Shown: positions 12,501-21,215 of the stretch, one piece after another | How positions within the stretch are numbered: position 1 is the first letter of the stretch | How the letters are laid out: the number at the start of each line of letters is the position of its first letter | Assembly (NCBI RefSeq): GCF_015706575.1 | Contig: NW_024037074.1 | Span: 30,493,334-30,557,333, forward strand | Direction of reading: 5' to 3' | DNA from: Patiria miniata | Taxonomy: Eukaryota; Echinodermata; Asteroidea; Valvatida; Asterinidae | Length of the DNA: 64,000 nt | The notes under the pieces: generated by a model | The model's input: only the letters and a program-made list of their open reading frames with translations | Databases searched by the model: none | What the model was told of the DNA's origin: nothing | Translations under genes and position numbers: made by a program

Positions 12501-15500
12501 GTTGCTAACGCCAAGAAAAAAAGGTACGCTTTTTATAAAAAAAAAAAACAATAGGTTTGGGGGTATAGTGGTCTGAGTATCATCCGTTATCCACTACATT
12601 TTATGTAATAAGCAGTTTAGGGCTTTACAAGAAAGGGGTGTAGGAAATAAACTTCACAAGTCTACGCCCTAGGAATCGAGCAACATCCTTTTAACTATTT
12701 CAGATTAGAACAACCCCTGAATAAATCCCTGTCATCTGATTGGTGGGTCAGTGATCACATGCCATTAAGTTATTTGGATCAACACACTATCCGGTCACAC
12801 TGCAAACTTAATAAGAAGTTTCATTGTACGGTCACGCTCTTACATTTGCCAATCAGTTGACGAGTGTGTATTCAGTTGCTGTATGCATGTTTCACATGGA
12901 AAAAAAATTTCATGAGATGACTGTCACCGAATGTCATAAACATTTCTTTTTTTGTATACTATATAACAACTTCACTATTAGTCTTGCTGGTAATTTCAAG
13001 TAGTTCTGTTTACGGTACAAGTCACCAGTTAACAAAGTGTAATTCGATTGTCATTTTCCTAGTCAATCAGTTTGTAATTATTGTCTTTCCCAGTACAAAA
13101 GACTCTGTCCCTCAAGACCCGCCTACAGGTATGTCGAATCCTTTTTAGTGTGCAGTTTTGCAAAGTTTTGGCAAATGTTGCAATTAAAATAGTATAACAT
13201 CATGGAAGATGTTATGTATAAAGCACATCGTCAATGTATACGTCATTATATAGCCTTTCTCCCATCAAGAAGACACTTGCCAAAAAGTCAGTCTGTGTTC
13301 CGGACAGTCAGAAAGGTACAAAGAGGACACTAGTCTGGTCCTCTGGGACCAGCAGGTAAACCAAAAAAGGTGCATTGACCTCCTTGAAAATAAATACAAA
13401 ACACGAATTTCCCATGCGATAATGACCAACGTCACCAAAGGTGTTCGTTTCACAGTGATTGTCATGTGTTCCATCTCTTACAGAATTTCCTGATGATGTA
13501 TTGACAGTGTTGCCAAACACAAATGTATCGGCCTGCCTGAACGACCACGTGTACTGGTTTTGCCATCTAGACATTGACAACCCAGCCATCGGTTCTACTC
13601 CATTCACTCTTCAATGGGATATAAGTACGTACTAAGGCTGGGTCTTATTTCACACAAATCTCAGTGCAAAGTAAATTCGTAAGGGTCATGCAAACGTGGT
13701 AATGAAACTGCTATTGTTGACGTCTTGAAAAATGGCTTCACTGTTGCTTTTGCGTAAAGTATGAAGTCAACTTTATATTTCAATACGCAAATTGTAAAAA
13801 GAATAGCAACTGAAAACTTGTTGAACAAAGACATGTCGACAGAGCCCCCAACATCATTCGGTTGCATAGGTCAGTTGGTAGAGCACCGGAATGGTAATTT
13901 GGAGTTCGCAGATTCAAACCCCGCAACATTCGATTTTTTTTGGTCATGTATTGGAAATCTTGCTCAATATGTATTTTTATTTATATGTATTTATATCTAC
14001 AGTGGCAAGTGACCTGATCAAGACAACGAGCATATCAACTAATGAACTGGTACAATTGGACGTCATTGTGCAGAGCGGCACCGTAGGAAGCTACAGCTGC
14101 ACGGCGAATGTTGGAGGCAGAGTGTTGACTAAACAAGTTGAAATCTCTATGAGAAGTAAGTCAATAATCATCTTCTCATTGCATTCTCCAAAATGTATTT
14201 ACTCAAACATAAATATCGGATATATATGTGTGTGATCATAGTAATAAACTCAGACAACAGTCTAGGCGATATTTAATTTAAAAAAAAGGCTCAATAAGGG
14301 CAAGAAGAGAAATTTTTGAGTAGAAATTGGTAATTTGGGGTGCTGAAGTTGTTAAAGTCCTCAACGTAAGGCAACCCTTCGCCTAATTTTTAGCCCAATT
14401 TACGGACACCTCATTTTCCCCCGTTTATTTTTTGGCCTAAATATCAAGACGTTATCATTTTTCACATAATTTTCCATTTGTTTTTATCAGGGTAACTGTG
14501 CTAGTATGTGAATTTGAAGCTCATCAATACTGACATTTGGCGAGACTACTTGATGATATTTCAGGGAAAAAAGAAACTTTAGGGTATAATAGTAGCCGTT
14601 TTGGAGTATTATGCCCTCATATGTTTAAGAAAATATTATTGAAGTAAAGAAGTGTAAGTAGAATCACCAAAATATTTTTTTCCAAAACAACATAAATATA
14701 CCCAAATATGGTGACAAATATATTACACGACAGATATTAAATATTTATGCAAATTAGGCATATTTCCACACACAAAAAAAACAGCTTGATATCCATCGTT
14801 TTCGGATTCGAAACCCCAAAATTAGGTAAAATAACTATGTTACTAACTTCTGTTATCTCTTTGTGCAAAATGTTTTTAAAATATCGCTTAGACTTCAAGG
14901 ATTGTTTCATCAAAGTGGGATTTCTATTTGTGTCAAAAACTTGTTCGCGTTTTCAAGTTCTGTTCATTTATTTAGATTCCAATGCTGAATGCATATGCCA
15001 TACAGGCTATAAAGTCTTAGCAGGGCATTTCCAACGATACACACATTCAGAAACAAAACTGCACCATTTCCTATAACAAAAAAAAATGAGGACATGCATC
15101 ACACAAATGGTTTCACAGTGGAATTATATCACTTGGTTTCATGGTGACAAAATGCCTGTTCACAGGCATTGCGACGACAACTGTATCATAATGTACATGT
15201 GACACGCTGACAAAGCGTTAAGAGACATTGTTATATCAAAGATATAGGACCCATCGTGGATATGGCGTTTTAACCCCGTGGGGTGTATAGTTCGCCTTGG
15301 CTGCTATGCACCCCTCGGGTGTTAAAAACGCCATATTCTACATCACAGCAATTGTAGTCAACCAATATGTCATTGATGCCATATGATTACAAAAAAAATG
15401 GCATCACGATAGGGAAGGAGGGCTCAATAATGCCCAATCCTAATCCGAAGACAATTGAGAAGGAGATAATTCACTAGCTCGGCCACAAGTAGCAGGGGGA

Positions 15501-17566
15501 CTTGCCACCGTTCTTTTCAGTTTGACTTGACTCAGGACTGGATATTAACAATGATAATAGTGGTATTATAAAGTGTACTTATCCACCATTATCGGTGATC
15601 AAGGCGCTACATCATTATTACCCTGCTCATTGGGCAAATGAAACATTCCAAATACCATCTCAGCTCCCTGTGGAGTATATACAGCTCGAAGCTGCCATTT
15701 CGGCGCAAAGCAGCTTAATTCAATCACAATAACTATCTCTACCCTCACAGGTATACCCATTTACTCCTGGGTGGAGAGAAGCAATGAGTGACAAAGTTCC
15801 TTGCCCCGTAGGGCACACGCACCATAGCCGCAGCTTGGACTCGAACCCACAACCTGTGGAATAACCCACAACCTGTGGAATAACCCACAGATCACGAATT
15901 CAAAGACCCAGACCTCGAGGCCACTTGTGTGGATGACTTGTGATTAAACTTGTAATTGGACACGACAACACTGAATATTTACAATATGAAAAATACCTCT
16001 TCGTTTGGATAGTTAAGATCCACTCCCCTCTTGAACATGTTTCAAGGCAATCGGGCCTCAGTTTCTCCAACTGAACCCCACCTCTCTCTCTACTACTGTC
16101 CTAACCTAATGTCCACCTATCTTTTTCACAACTGTCGTTTTTGTTCCAGCGGACTGTTTAACATGTGACAACTTTCGTGCACGCTTGGAAGAGCACAACA
16201 CTCTTAAAGTGCAAAGTGAGGCTTTGCACATGAAATATGTGGACGGAACGGTAAGTTGGTTTCAACGTAGATGTGTTTTTATATGTATATTTGTTTTATT
16301 TCCCAAAAACAAGGGGGAGAGGAGCTAATTCTCATTTAAACTCTGTGACAATATTAAACAATATTCTTTAAAAGAGAGACCATTATTCTTATTCTCTTCT
16401 GTTTGTCAAAATGTCAAAATAATTGTCGGGGGAAATAATCAGAGAAATAATATATAATGTTGTTGTCGGTGTACTGATTGTCGGTAGGAAAAATAACTGA
16501 AATTGTGTGGAAGAACTGCATGATCAGTTTGCTAAGTATTAAGAAGAAAGCTTTGGCTTCAGCCCAGATAAAAAAAAAAGACCACTTCACTTAGCAAAAG
16601 CAGTTAATTATTTAAAAAATTAATTATGAAAAAGACAAAAGTTAGAAACACATTATGGAGAGTGTGGTAAACTGACCTCTTTTTCCATGTAGGGACAGCG
16701 TTCATTATTAAGTGTGCATCCATGGGTACGATCCTGCTACGGAATGTTGGTTCCCCTCATTCCTTGCCCGATCTCAACCCCTGGAATTTAGTAATTTGAA
16801 TACATGCCTAAATAAATTGAATTTAATGAATAAATTGTAGTGCTTATACAGGGTAGATAAACAAAAAAACCGAAACCGGGATATTATTGCTAATTGGAAC
16901 AAAAGTAGGACACATGTGAATCAAAGGGAGATATCCTCTGTTAGGGTTGAATCTCCTCTTTGACACCCTGTTCAGATACTTACATTCACAGTTGACTGAG
17001 CAGTGACCAATTTTATGTAAGGGCCTGTTTGGAGACTTGCGCCACTTTTCGTGGTGAAATCTCTTCTTTTTTCCCACCTGCCTTGATTGGCAACCATAGC
17101 CTTTCACTCTGTAACAATTGACACAACAAAAACCAGAATTGAAAAGTGGTGCAATTCTCTCAATGGACCCTTTCATAAAATTGGTCACTGCTCAGTCAAC
17201 CGTGAATGTAACGACATGACCAGGGTGGCATTTTAAGGAGGAGATTCAACCCTAACAGAGGATATTTCCCTTTGATTCACGTGTGCCCGACTTCTGTTCC
17301 AATTTGCAATAATATCTCGGGGTTTTTTATCCACCCAGTATAACGTTTGAGATATAGTACATAAATCTTGTAGATCTTGTATATCTCGTAGATCTTATAG
17401 ACGTATTATTTTCAGCAGTTGTTTTTGTGAGCAGACCTGCAACCTAAGTTGGTGTGGAAAAAAGTGTAACGTTGGGCCTCCTGCTGTGGGGGTTGTACAG
17501 CGCGCAGTTCCTTCCTCCTTTGATGGTACACAACTGCTGCCGGTCCCTGGAATATCACAGTTTTAG
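525..17566 (+). CDS. Semaphorin-like gene A (5' partial; exons 3-18)
   Basis: Secreted semaphorin, a family that signals through plexin receptors in cell and axon guidance (family knowledge). Exons join as 525-596, 2827-2922, 4455-4560, 4769-4918, 5457-5593, 6572-6683, 7810-7867, 8692-8842, 10845-11055, 11569-11651, 12146-12348, 13094-13128, 13484-13624, 14003-14155, 16150-16250, 17435-17566. Every border is AG/GT and the join is open for 646 codons plus TAG. Semaphorin hallmarks are CWNFIRI, LLVCGTNAF, YVFLIYRE, RIARVCK followed by NDTGG, FIKARLECSVP, SALCQYRMEDI and PRPGT. PSI-like (exons 13-14) and Ig-like (exons 15-16) segments follow. No transmembrane segment is seen, so the product is probably secreted. 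Signal peptide and first Sema strand lie left of base 1. Numbering follows gene B. The exact 3' end is less sure than the body because alternative last exons are possible. Confidence 0.9.
1606..1756. repeat. Foldback (hairpin) MITE upstream of gene A exon 4
   Basis: Arms of about 65 bases (1,606-1,668 and 1,693-1,756), starting GACCGCTTGCAGA and ending with its complement; TA on both sides. Short loop of about 25 bases. Confidence 0.8.
2827..2922 (+). CDS. Gene A exon 4 (Sema, CWNFIRI / LLVCGTNAF)
   Basis: Enters after 'ctatacag' and leaves at 'gtaagt', both phase 0. Carries the family signature CWNFIRI and, 12 residues on, LLVCGTNAF, where semaphorins have an early Sema-domain disulphide. 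Confidence 0.92.
3204..4175. mobile_element. Foldback element in gene A intron 4
   Basis: About 970 bp with long imperfect inverted arms: CCGCCACACTCGAGAG at the left matches the complement of CTCGTGTGCGGCGAG at the right, and similarity runs more than 100 bases inward. Inside is a short direct repeat 'caccggat' (3,691-3,727). Absent from the matching B intron. Confidence 0.7.
4455..4560 (+). CDS. Gene A exon 5 (Sema)
   Basis: Phase 0 in, phase 1 out (A|gtaagt). Begins CPQSNLNMCTELSTNYTQL; the tract TVVPQQNNINAETAIF is close to copy B. Confidence 0.88.
4769..4918 (+). CDS. Gene A exon 6 (Sema)
   Basis: Phase 1 both sides, donor G|gtaagc. Contains VDTLFGGSDRKQTFNRYSVD and ends FELDTVTVGEGFIK. 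The last stretch is almost identical in copy B. Confidence 0.9.
5007..5167. mobile_element. MITE with TA target duplication (pogo/Tigger-like)
   Basis: 161 bp; ends CAGTAAAACGCCGCTATAAC and the near complement of CAATAGAACGCCATTATAAC, with TA at 5,005 and 5,168. The end sequence type is common in Tc1/mariner-superfamily MITEs. Confidence 0.8.
5457..5593 (+). CDS. Gene A exon 7 (Sema, RIARVCK)
   Basis: Acceptor 'ctggcag', donor 'gtacgt'; phase 1 in, 0 out. Reads FIGRPFEYTHDDGNEYVFLI then YRETALEF and ends VYSRIARVCK, the most diagnostic semaphorin/plexin motif here. Confidence 0.95.
6572..6683 (+). CDS. Gene A exon 8 (Sema, NDTGG / KARLECSVP)
   Basis: Starts NDTGG directly after the RVCK exon, then KKFVTFIKARLECSVPNGDE and ends FEYDYI; donor C|gtaagt. 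The junction restores the classic 'RVCKND.GG' of Sema domains. Confidence 0.95.
7262..7680. mobile_element. Diverged relative of the TTAA MITE in gene A intron 8
   Basis: Shares long stretches with the TTAA-flanked MITE at 19,336 ('cgttcccgagaaaagacggg', 'gggtcgcaaaa.tggaccccgaaatt', 'cccagtttttaaaggata'). Not present at the matching point of gene B. Confidence 0.65.
7810..7867 (+). CDS. Gene A exon 9 (Sema, VYAVFTNQ)
   Basis: 58 bp, phase 1 in and 2 out. Reads QDVVWDANNTRVYAVFTNQ; the VF(T)xQ strand is typical of Sema blade sequences. Confidence 0.9.
8692..8842 (+). CDS. Gene A exon 10 (Sema, SALCQYRMEDI ... PRPGT)
   Basis: Phase 2 in, 0 out. SALCQYRMEDIMNLFDNG matches the family 'SAVC.Y....I...F', and the exon ends NPRPGT, to be followed by C in the next exon, as in PRPG-C of semaphorins. 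Confidence 0.94.
8956..10575. mobile_element. 1.6 kb GACTC-rich insertion in gene A intron 10
   Basis: Flanked by the 11-bp direct repeat GGACACTTGCA (8,945-8,955 and 10,576-10,586). Both ends carry clusters of GACTCGACTC / GACTCGAGTC (about 8,966-9,225 and 10,408-10,550) and weakly complementary tips. The middle has no coding frame I recognise. Confidence 0.65.
10845..11055 (+). CDS. Gene A exon 11 (Sema, late blades)
   Basis: Phase 0 in, 1 out. Begins CSAIHTTDYPPLLHKSVPSY; later DDVRFTSLAVDL and VYFVGT, equivalent to the 'iaVD...VLFLGT' strand of semaphorins. Confidence 0.93.
11569..11651 (+). CDS. Gene A exon 12 (Sema)
   Basis: Phase 1 in, 0 out. SAGSVIKFTSEVC followed by VVEVSGL, the 'GxVxK ... 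vlEE' strand pair after FVGT. Confidence 0.9.
12146..12348 (+). CDS. Gene A exon 13 (end of Sema, start of PSI-like)
   Basis: Acceptor 'tgaag', donor AG|gtaggt. PINGLELL and TFLVGTSD close the propeller; then C-rich PSI-like sequence ending FRYPYCYFTNESECT. YPYC stands where the PSI motif DPYCGW is expected; the G-W pair is missing. Confidence 0.88.
13094..13128 (+). CDS. Gene A exon 14 (PSI-like end)
   Basis: 35 bp mini-exon, phase 2 in, 1 out: STKDSVPQDPPT. Kept at the same length in copy B, which supports it despite its size. Confidence 0.8.
13484..13624 (+). CDS. Gene A exon 15 (Ig-like, first Cys)
   Basis: Phase 1 both sides. VLTVLPNTNVSACLNDHVYW then FCHL; includes the first candidate Ig cysteine and a tryptophan. 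Nine bases longer than in copy B. Confidence 0.87.
13861..13927 (+). repeat. tRNA-derived SINE head in gene A intron 15
   Basis: A-box-like GTCAGTTGGTAGAGC and B-box-like GTTCGCAGATTCAAACC. Also present at the same place in gene B, so it predates the duplication. Not a functional tRNA cloverleaf as far as I can fold it. Confidence 0.65.
14003..14155 (+). CDS. Gene A exon 16 (Ig-like, second Cys)
   Basis: Phase 1 both sides. LDVIVQSGTVGSYSCTANVG carries the Y-x-C of an Ig F strand, followed by GRVLTKQVEISM as the G strand. Confidence 0.92.
15260..15336. repeat. Short hairpin in gene A intron 16
   Basis: Arms of about 31 bases, ATATGGCGTTTTAACCCCG and its complement, loop about 13 bases. A MITE remnant is more likely than a miRNA. 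Confidence 0.6.
15555..15945 (-). repeat. tRNA-derived SINE, reverse, gene A intron 16
   Basis: On the minus strand: head CAAGTGGCCTCGAGGTC, then GTTGTGGGTTCGAGTCC (B box), then a body whose + strand reads 'tttactcctgggtggagag' and 'attgggcaaatgaaacattc'. Confidence 0.75.
16150..16250 (+). CDS. Gene A exon 17 (linker)
   Basis: Phase 1 in, 0 out, donor 'gtaagt'. TDCLTCDNF then ARLEEHNTLKVQSEALHMKY, likely amphipathic helix. Confidence 0.85.
16693..16791 (+). other. Possible alternative last exon of gene A (GQRSLLSV...)
   Basis: Follows a good acceptor (pyrimidines then 'catgtag') and is in phase with exon 17. Reads GQRSLLSVHPWVRSCYGMLV, then PLIPCPISTPGI and TAG, with AATAAA about 20 bases later. 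Much of it resembles dispersed repeat sequence at about 54,624-54,700, so it may be a transposon piece. Confidence 0.3.
16850..17345. mobile_element. Foldback MITE between exons 17 and 18 of gene A
   Basis: Inverted arms of about 190 bases from CAGGGTAGATAAA (left) to TTTATCCACCCAG (right), TA on both sides, suggesting the Tc1/mariner superfamily. Present in both gene copies. Confidence 0.8.
17435..17566 (+). CDS. Gene A exon 18 (Cys-containing C-terminal tail)
   Basis: Taken from acceptor 'gtgagcag' in phase 0: TCNLSWCGKKCNVGPP, then GTQLLPVPGISQF and TAG (17,564-17,566). Only this frame is open and copy B keeps it at the same length; the first A/B indel comes just after the stop. A donor 'gtaagt' follows at 17,579, so a 3'UTR intron is possible. 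The acceptor choice is inferred from phase. Confidence 0.7.
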   Translation, partial: TCNLSWCGKKCNVGPPAVGVVQRAVPSSFDGTQLLPVPGISQF

Positions 17567-17645
17567 TGTTTACTTTTGGTAAGTTTGAAACTCTCCGGCC
17601 GGGCAACTGTTTTCACATCTTGATTCATGTGTGTTTTTTCCCCAG

Positions 17646-17699
17646 GGAACGTGTTCTGTGAAACAGCAGGATTGCGCAACATGTCCAGCATCGCCATAA
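17646..17699 (+). other. Possible alternative last exon of gene A (GTCSVKQQDCATCPASP)
   Basis: Strong acceptor 'gttttttccccag', phase 0, so it could join exon 17 directly or be 3'UTR after exon 18. Short Cys-containing end, stop TAA at 17,697. Confidence 0.35.
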
Positions 17700-18500
17700 T
17701 ATCTTTTTCTTCAACATTGTGCATTTATAAATTGATGAAGGTCTGCATGTTATTTTTTTTTTTTTTAGTTTATTAGCAGACACAATCGGTGGGAATAATC
17801 CAGAACTGCCAAAAAAAGGATCATTTTGGACCTGCTGTGTACAAAAATTGGCCAAGCGCAGAAAATGATTATTTGTGTTGATTTATAAAAAACCATACAC
17901 AAATGTCACAATAAGTTTGCAACTTGTGGTCGGGTAAGTTTTGCTTGACTGGGCCCCATGAACAGTGGGTTTTTACTTTTCAGTTTTGATTGGATCTTTG
18001 GTCTATTTGAAAGGCTTAAGTACATATTATTACTACATGTATAGTCGGATATATCATTTATTTGCATAAATTGAATACGCAGAGAACGCAGCTAGTAAAT
18101 TGTTCATGTACAAAAAGATGACTACATTTATTCATAAACAATCACCTGCTTTGATGCGCCGAATTCCATTATCTACTTTGTTGGAGTTTGTATTTTGATT
18201 TTGTTAATTTGATTTTAATAGCTTCAGCATTCCTTTGTACAGCCCTTTTAACACTTTTTATACTTCATTGCAACGTGTTTTGTTTATCCAAAAACCTCTG
18301 CCATGTAACTTTTAATTTTCTTTGAAGTAATTACTGCGTGTCACTTAATGACCAAAGGGTTACAGACAAGTAAAAGGAACGTTTACTTAAGAATACTTTC
18401 AACAATATTCTGTTTAATTAAAGTGTTTAATTGTGATAAACGCCCGTATGCTGTGGTGGAGAAGCCAAGTTGACTTGAAAAGGCAGCCGTGTGTGTCGGT
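17700..18500. other. Duplicated 3' flank of gene A without features
   Basis: AT-rich, closely matched at about 60,790-61,760. No gene, and no AATAAA clearly tied to exon 18. Confidence 0.5.
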
Positions 18501-18539
18501 CTAGAGAGGAATTAGGTTAGGTTGTGATTGCATGCATCT

Positions 18540-18990
18540 ATATGCAAGCAGAAACCCAAGTGAAGAGTCCCACAGTACCCGTTATCAAATCTGTCGTAAT
18601 GGTGTGAAGCTATTGCAGCACAATCTTAATCATTATAGGAATAATCTGGTTGCCCTTGCGCCCATCCCGGGAAGGGCTCGCTGCCGTCCTGACCGACACA
18701 CTCCCAAGTGCCTTCAACTTCTTTGTCATTGCAAGCAATCAAGGCGCAGTAATCAGTGTTCTTCTTTCGAGCCAAATCTGACGAGATGCTCATTTCTTCG
18801 AGCGAGCAAGGAGCGGCCATTTTGCCTCCCATGTCTTGGCAAGCTGACTTGACACGTTTGCTTTGAAAGAGTGAAGCAATTGCAGACGTTCTGGAGCAAT
18901 TGCCACTGTGGCGGTGGCATCTGACCATTGCAATGCATTGACAGTTGAAGTGATTGCTACAGTGCTAGAAACGTTGAATAAGAACATAGT
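18540..18990 (-). pseudogene. C-type lectin domain relic downstream of gene A
   Basis: Minus strand. Pieces in order but in three frames: a hydrophobic start (MFLFNVSSTVAITSTVNAL), the CTLD opening (PPPQWQLLQNVCNCFTLSKQ), then KSACQDMGGKMAAPCSLEEM, NDKEVEGTWECV and WAQGQPDYSYND. QPD is the galactose-type motif of C-type lectins. A TAA at 18,626-18,628 interrupts before DCAAIASHHYDRF, the expected end. Intronless layout with frame breaks suggests a dead retrocopy or exon relic. Confidence 0.75.
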
Positions 18991-19335
18991 GATAAGTTAC
19001 GAAGATGGTTTGATAAGTTTTCATTTCTTATTTACCAGTCAAGAATCTAAGTATTGAGGTAGACTGATGCGGAATAAAAACTGGTGGTCGCGCAGAAGGA
19101 AAGTGAGTTTTTTTATGACGCCAAATATCATAAAGGTGGCAGACAATAGATCCTGTCGCCATGATCACTTTATTCCAGCTCTCGTCAAATAATAGTAAGG
19201 GGCCGAGAAAACTAGCCTCTCTGGCAACACGTCCTATTCACTGTTTCAAATAATCATTTAGCATCAGGTGGACAAAATTCATAAGTGCGGGGAAGAGCCT
19301 GCCTATTATTGCACCGCTTTGTTAGTAAAAATTAA

Positions 19336-19841
19336 AGGGGCACTAAGTCCTGAAATCCCCGAAAATTTGATGTTTTGCATTGTTTACTTATCCTATTTCA
19401 AACATGTGGTTGAAAGGAAAACAACCTAATGTCTTACCGTTCCCGAGAAAAGACGGGGAAAAAAACTGGTTGTGTACATCGGACACAACGACGGAGTACG
19501 AATACGTTTTTCGTGTCGTTCTCGTACAGTGTACGATATGCATGTACACGTTTTGTGTCTCGGGAACAGCGGTGACCAATCACCAACGCATCAACGTCCG
19601 CAAAAGGCGAACATTTTACGCGTACGAATAAATCACAACTAGCATCCAACGGCTTGAATTTATGGGGTCGCAAAAGTGGACCCCGAAATTCGTTCTCAGG
19701 AATAATACAAAACGCCCAGTTTTTAAAGGATAGTTGCGTGCATGTTTCTATCCTAGTTTTAAATGTTCCTTCCGATTAACATAATCTCGTTCAAAGCGCG
19801 TTTTGTAGCCCAATTGGGCTGTTCCAGGACCTAGTGTTCCT
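19336..19841. mobile_element. TTAA-flanked MITE downstream of gene A
   Basis: 506 bp, tips AGGGGCACTAAGTCCTG and CAGGACCTAGTGTTCCT, TTAA at 19,332-19,335 and 19,842-19,845. TTAA is the target of piggyBac-type transposases, but the tips are not typical, so the class is tentative. Confidence 0.8.
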
Positions 19842-20034
19842 TTAATCACCGAGTAGTGAGATTAAAATGTTGTGTATTTTTAACAGTCTGAATTTATATT
19901 TGTAAGTTTTAGTAAGGTTCTTTTAAGAATTACTTTTTATGCTATTACGCTCTTTTTGAACTTCGTGAACCGCTCTGAGACTCTAGCTTTAAGCGCTTAT
20001 TATAAGAGTTGTTATTGTTATACGCGTAACTTTA

Positions 20035-20104
20035 ACAGCCCTAACTCCCTAGGGGGTGTGTAAAATCGTATTGAAATTGGGGGATTCAAAACTGTTAGGG
20101 CTGT
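20035..20104. repeat. Stem-loop in the A 3' flank
   Basis: ACAGCCCTAAC and GTTAGGGCTGT enclose about 45 bases; repeated in the B flank near 63,363-63,433. Confidence 0.55.
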
Positions 20105-20897
20105 GGAGATACGTTATCGTAATTTCTTCGCACGATGGGAGACATCAGTCATTAGGGAGACATTTCCTTTTCCCCTAATGCCTCGGTCTCCCTTTAGAGG
20201 CAAAATTTTACCGTCGCAATTAGATTATATTTGTTGCTCGTAGTCTTATTAGTAAACATACCCAAATTCGTGGGGAAAAGGACAAGGGAATATTTTGGTT
20301 AGGGCACATTTAAGTTTGAAAATTTTTGTGCACACGTCTATGGGGATGTCTCCCAAATGTCTAATCCAGAGTAATGTATATTATTATATGAATTTACATT
20401 AAAATTCGTGCTTTACTTGATGGTATTAGGCCATTATTGTACAATTGTTTTTGTTAATTCCCTTTTTCCCCCTATATTGTTGTTTAGAGTTTTAACTTGT
20501 ATTCATCTTTCCCATTATTTTAAACCTAATATATCAACTGCTTTTAAGTGAGATTTTTATATTTTAGACTTTTGGGTTTGTAAGTCTTTTTTCTTCTAAA
20601 TAAATTTGATTGTTAATCTTTGTTTATTACTGATATCTATGTTTATTTGTTTTGTTTTGTTTTGTTTGATTTCAATTTCTTATTTTGTTTATGCTAGTGA
20701 TAGTTAAGTAATATGAACCATGGAAAGCTTTTTTTATTTAATAAGGCCATCCTGTATAAATATGACAGCAAATAAATACATGGTATTTTCATTTACTGAG
20801 TAACATATATAGGCCTACACTATTAAACATCGTTTAATGCGAATATCATCGCAAGTTGTTCCTTGCCAAGCAATATTCCCTCTCAGGAGGGAAATGT

Positions 20898-21215
20898 TAA
20901 GCCAATGTACGGAGAAACGTTGCTGAGGTGTTTTGTACATTTGGCAGAACTGCCATTTGTACATATGAATAATTAATTAGCCATAATTCCAAAACCCTTT
21001 GACCTATAGTCATGAAATTTCTTGGGTATGTTTAGGAAGAATTATTCTATGCATGTGCCGAGTTTCAAAATTTTTCGTCACTCGATGGCCGAGATCTTAG
21101 GGGGGGCGGAATCCGCCCCCCCCCCCCCCCCGGCTGAGAGTTGGTCAAAATAACCCGGCCCCTTTAGGGTTAAGCCAATGTACAGAGAAACGTTGCTGAG
21201 GTGTTTTGTACATAG
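20898..21215 (+). repeat. Direct repeat of about 45 bases
   Basis: 'gccaatgtac.gagaaacgtt' and following 'gctgaggtgttttgtacat' occur at about 20,900-20,941 and 21,175-21,215, bracketing about 230 bases with a C tract. Confidence 0.6.

Noticed and set aside
13861..13933. Functional tRNA gene
   Set aside because: A and B boxes are present, but acceptor and anticodon arms do not pair well and related copies occur at 52,781 and 56,620, as expected for a SINE.
16844..17188. 114-codon minus-strand frame, with a relative at 60,059-60,292
   Set aside because: Lies in the foldback MITE arms, in both copies.
525..17566. Plexin instead of semaphorin
   Set aside because: Plexins also have a Sema domain, but no IPT/TIG repeats, membrane segment or GAP region follow; an Ig-like domain and a stop do.
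19380..19631. Small frames downstream of each gene (and at 62,714-63,064)
   Set aside because: They lie in the TTAA MITE and are not kept in frame between copies.
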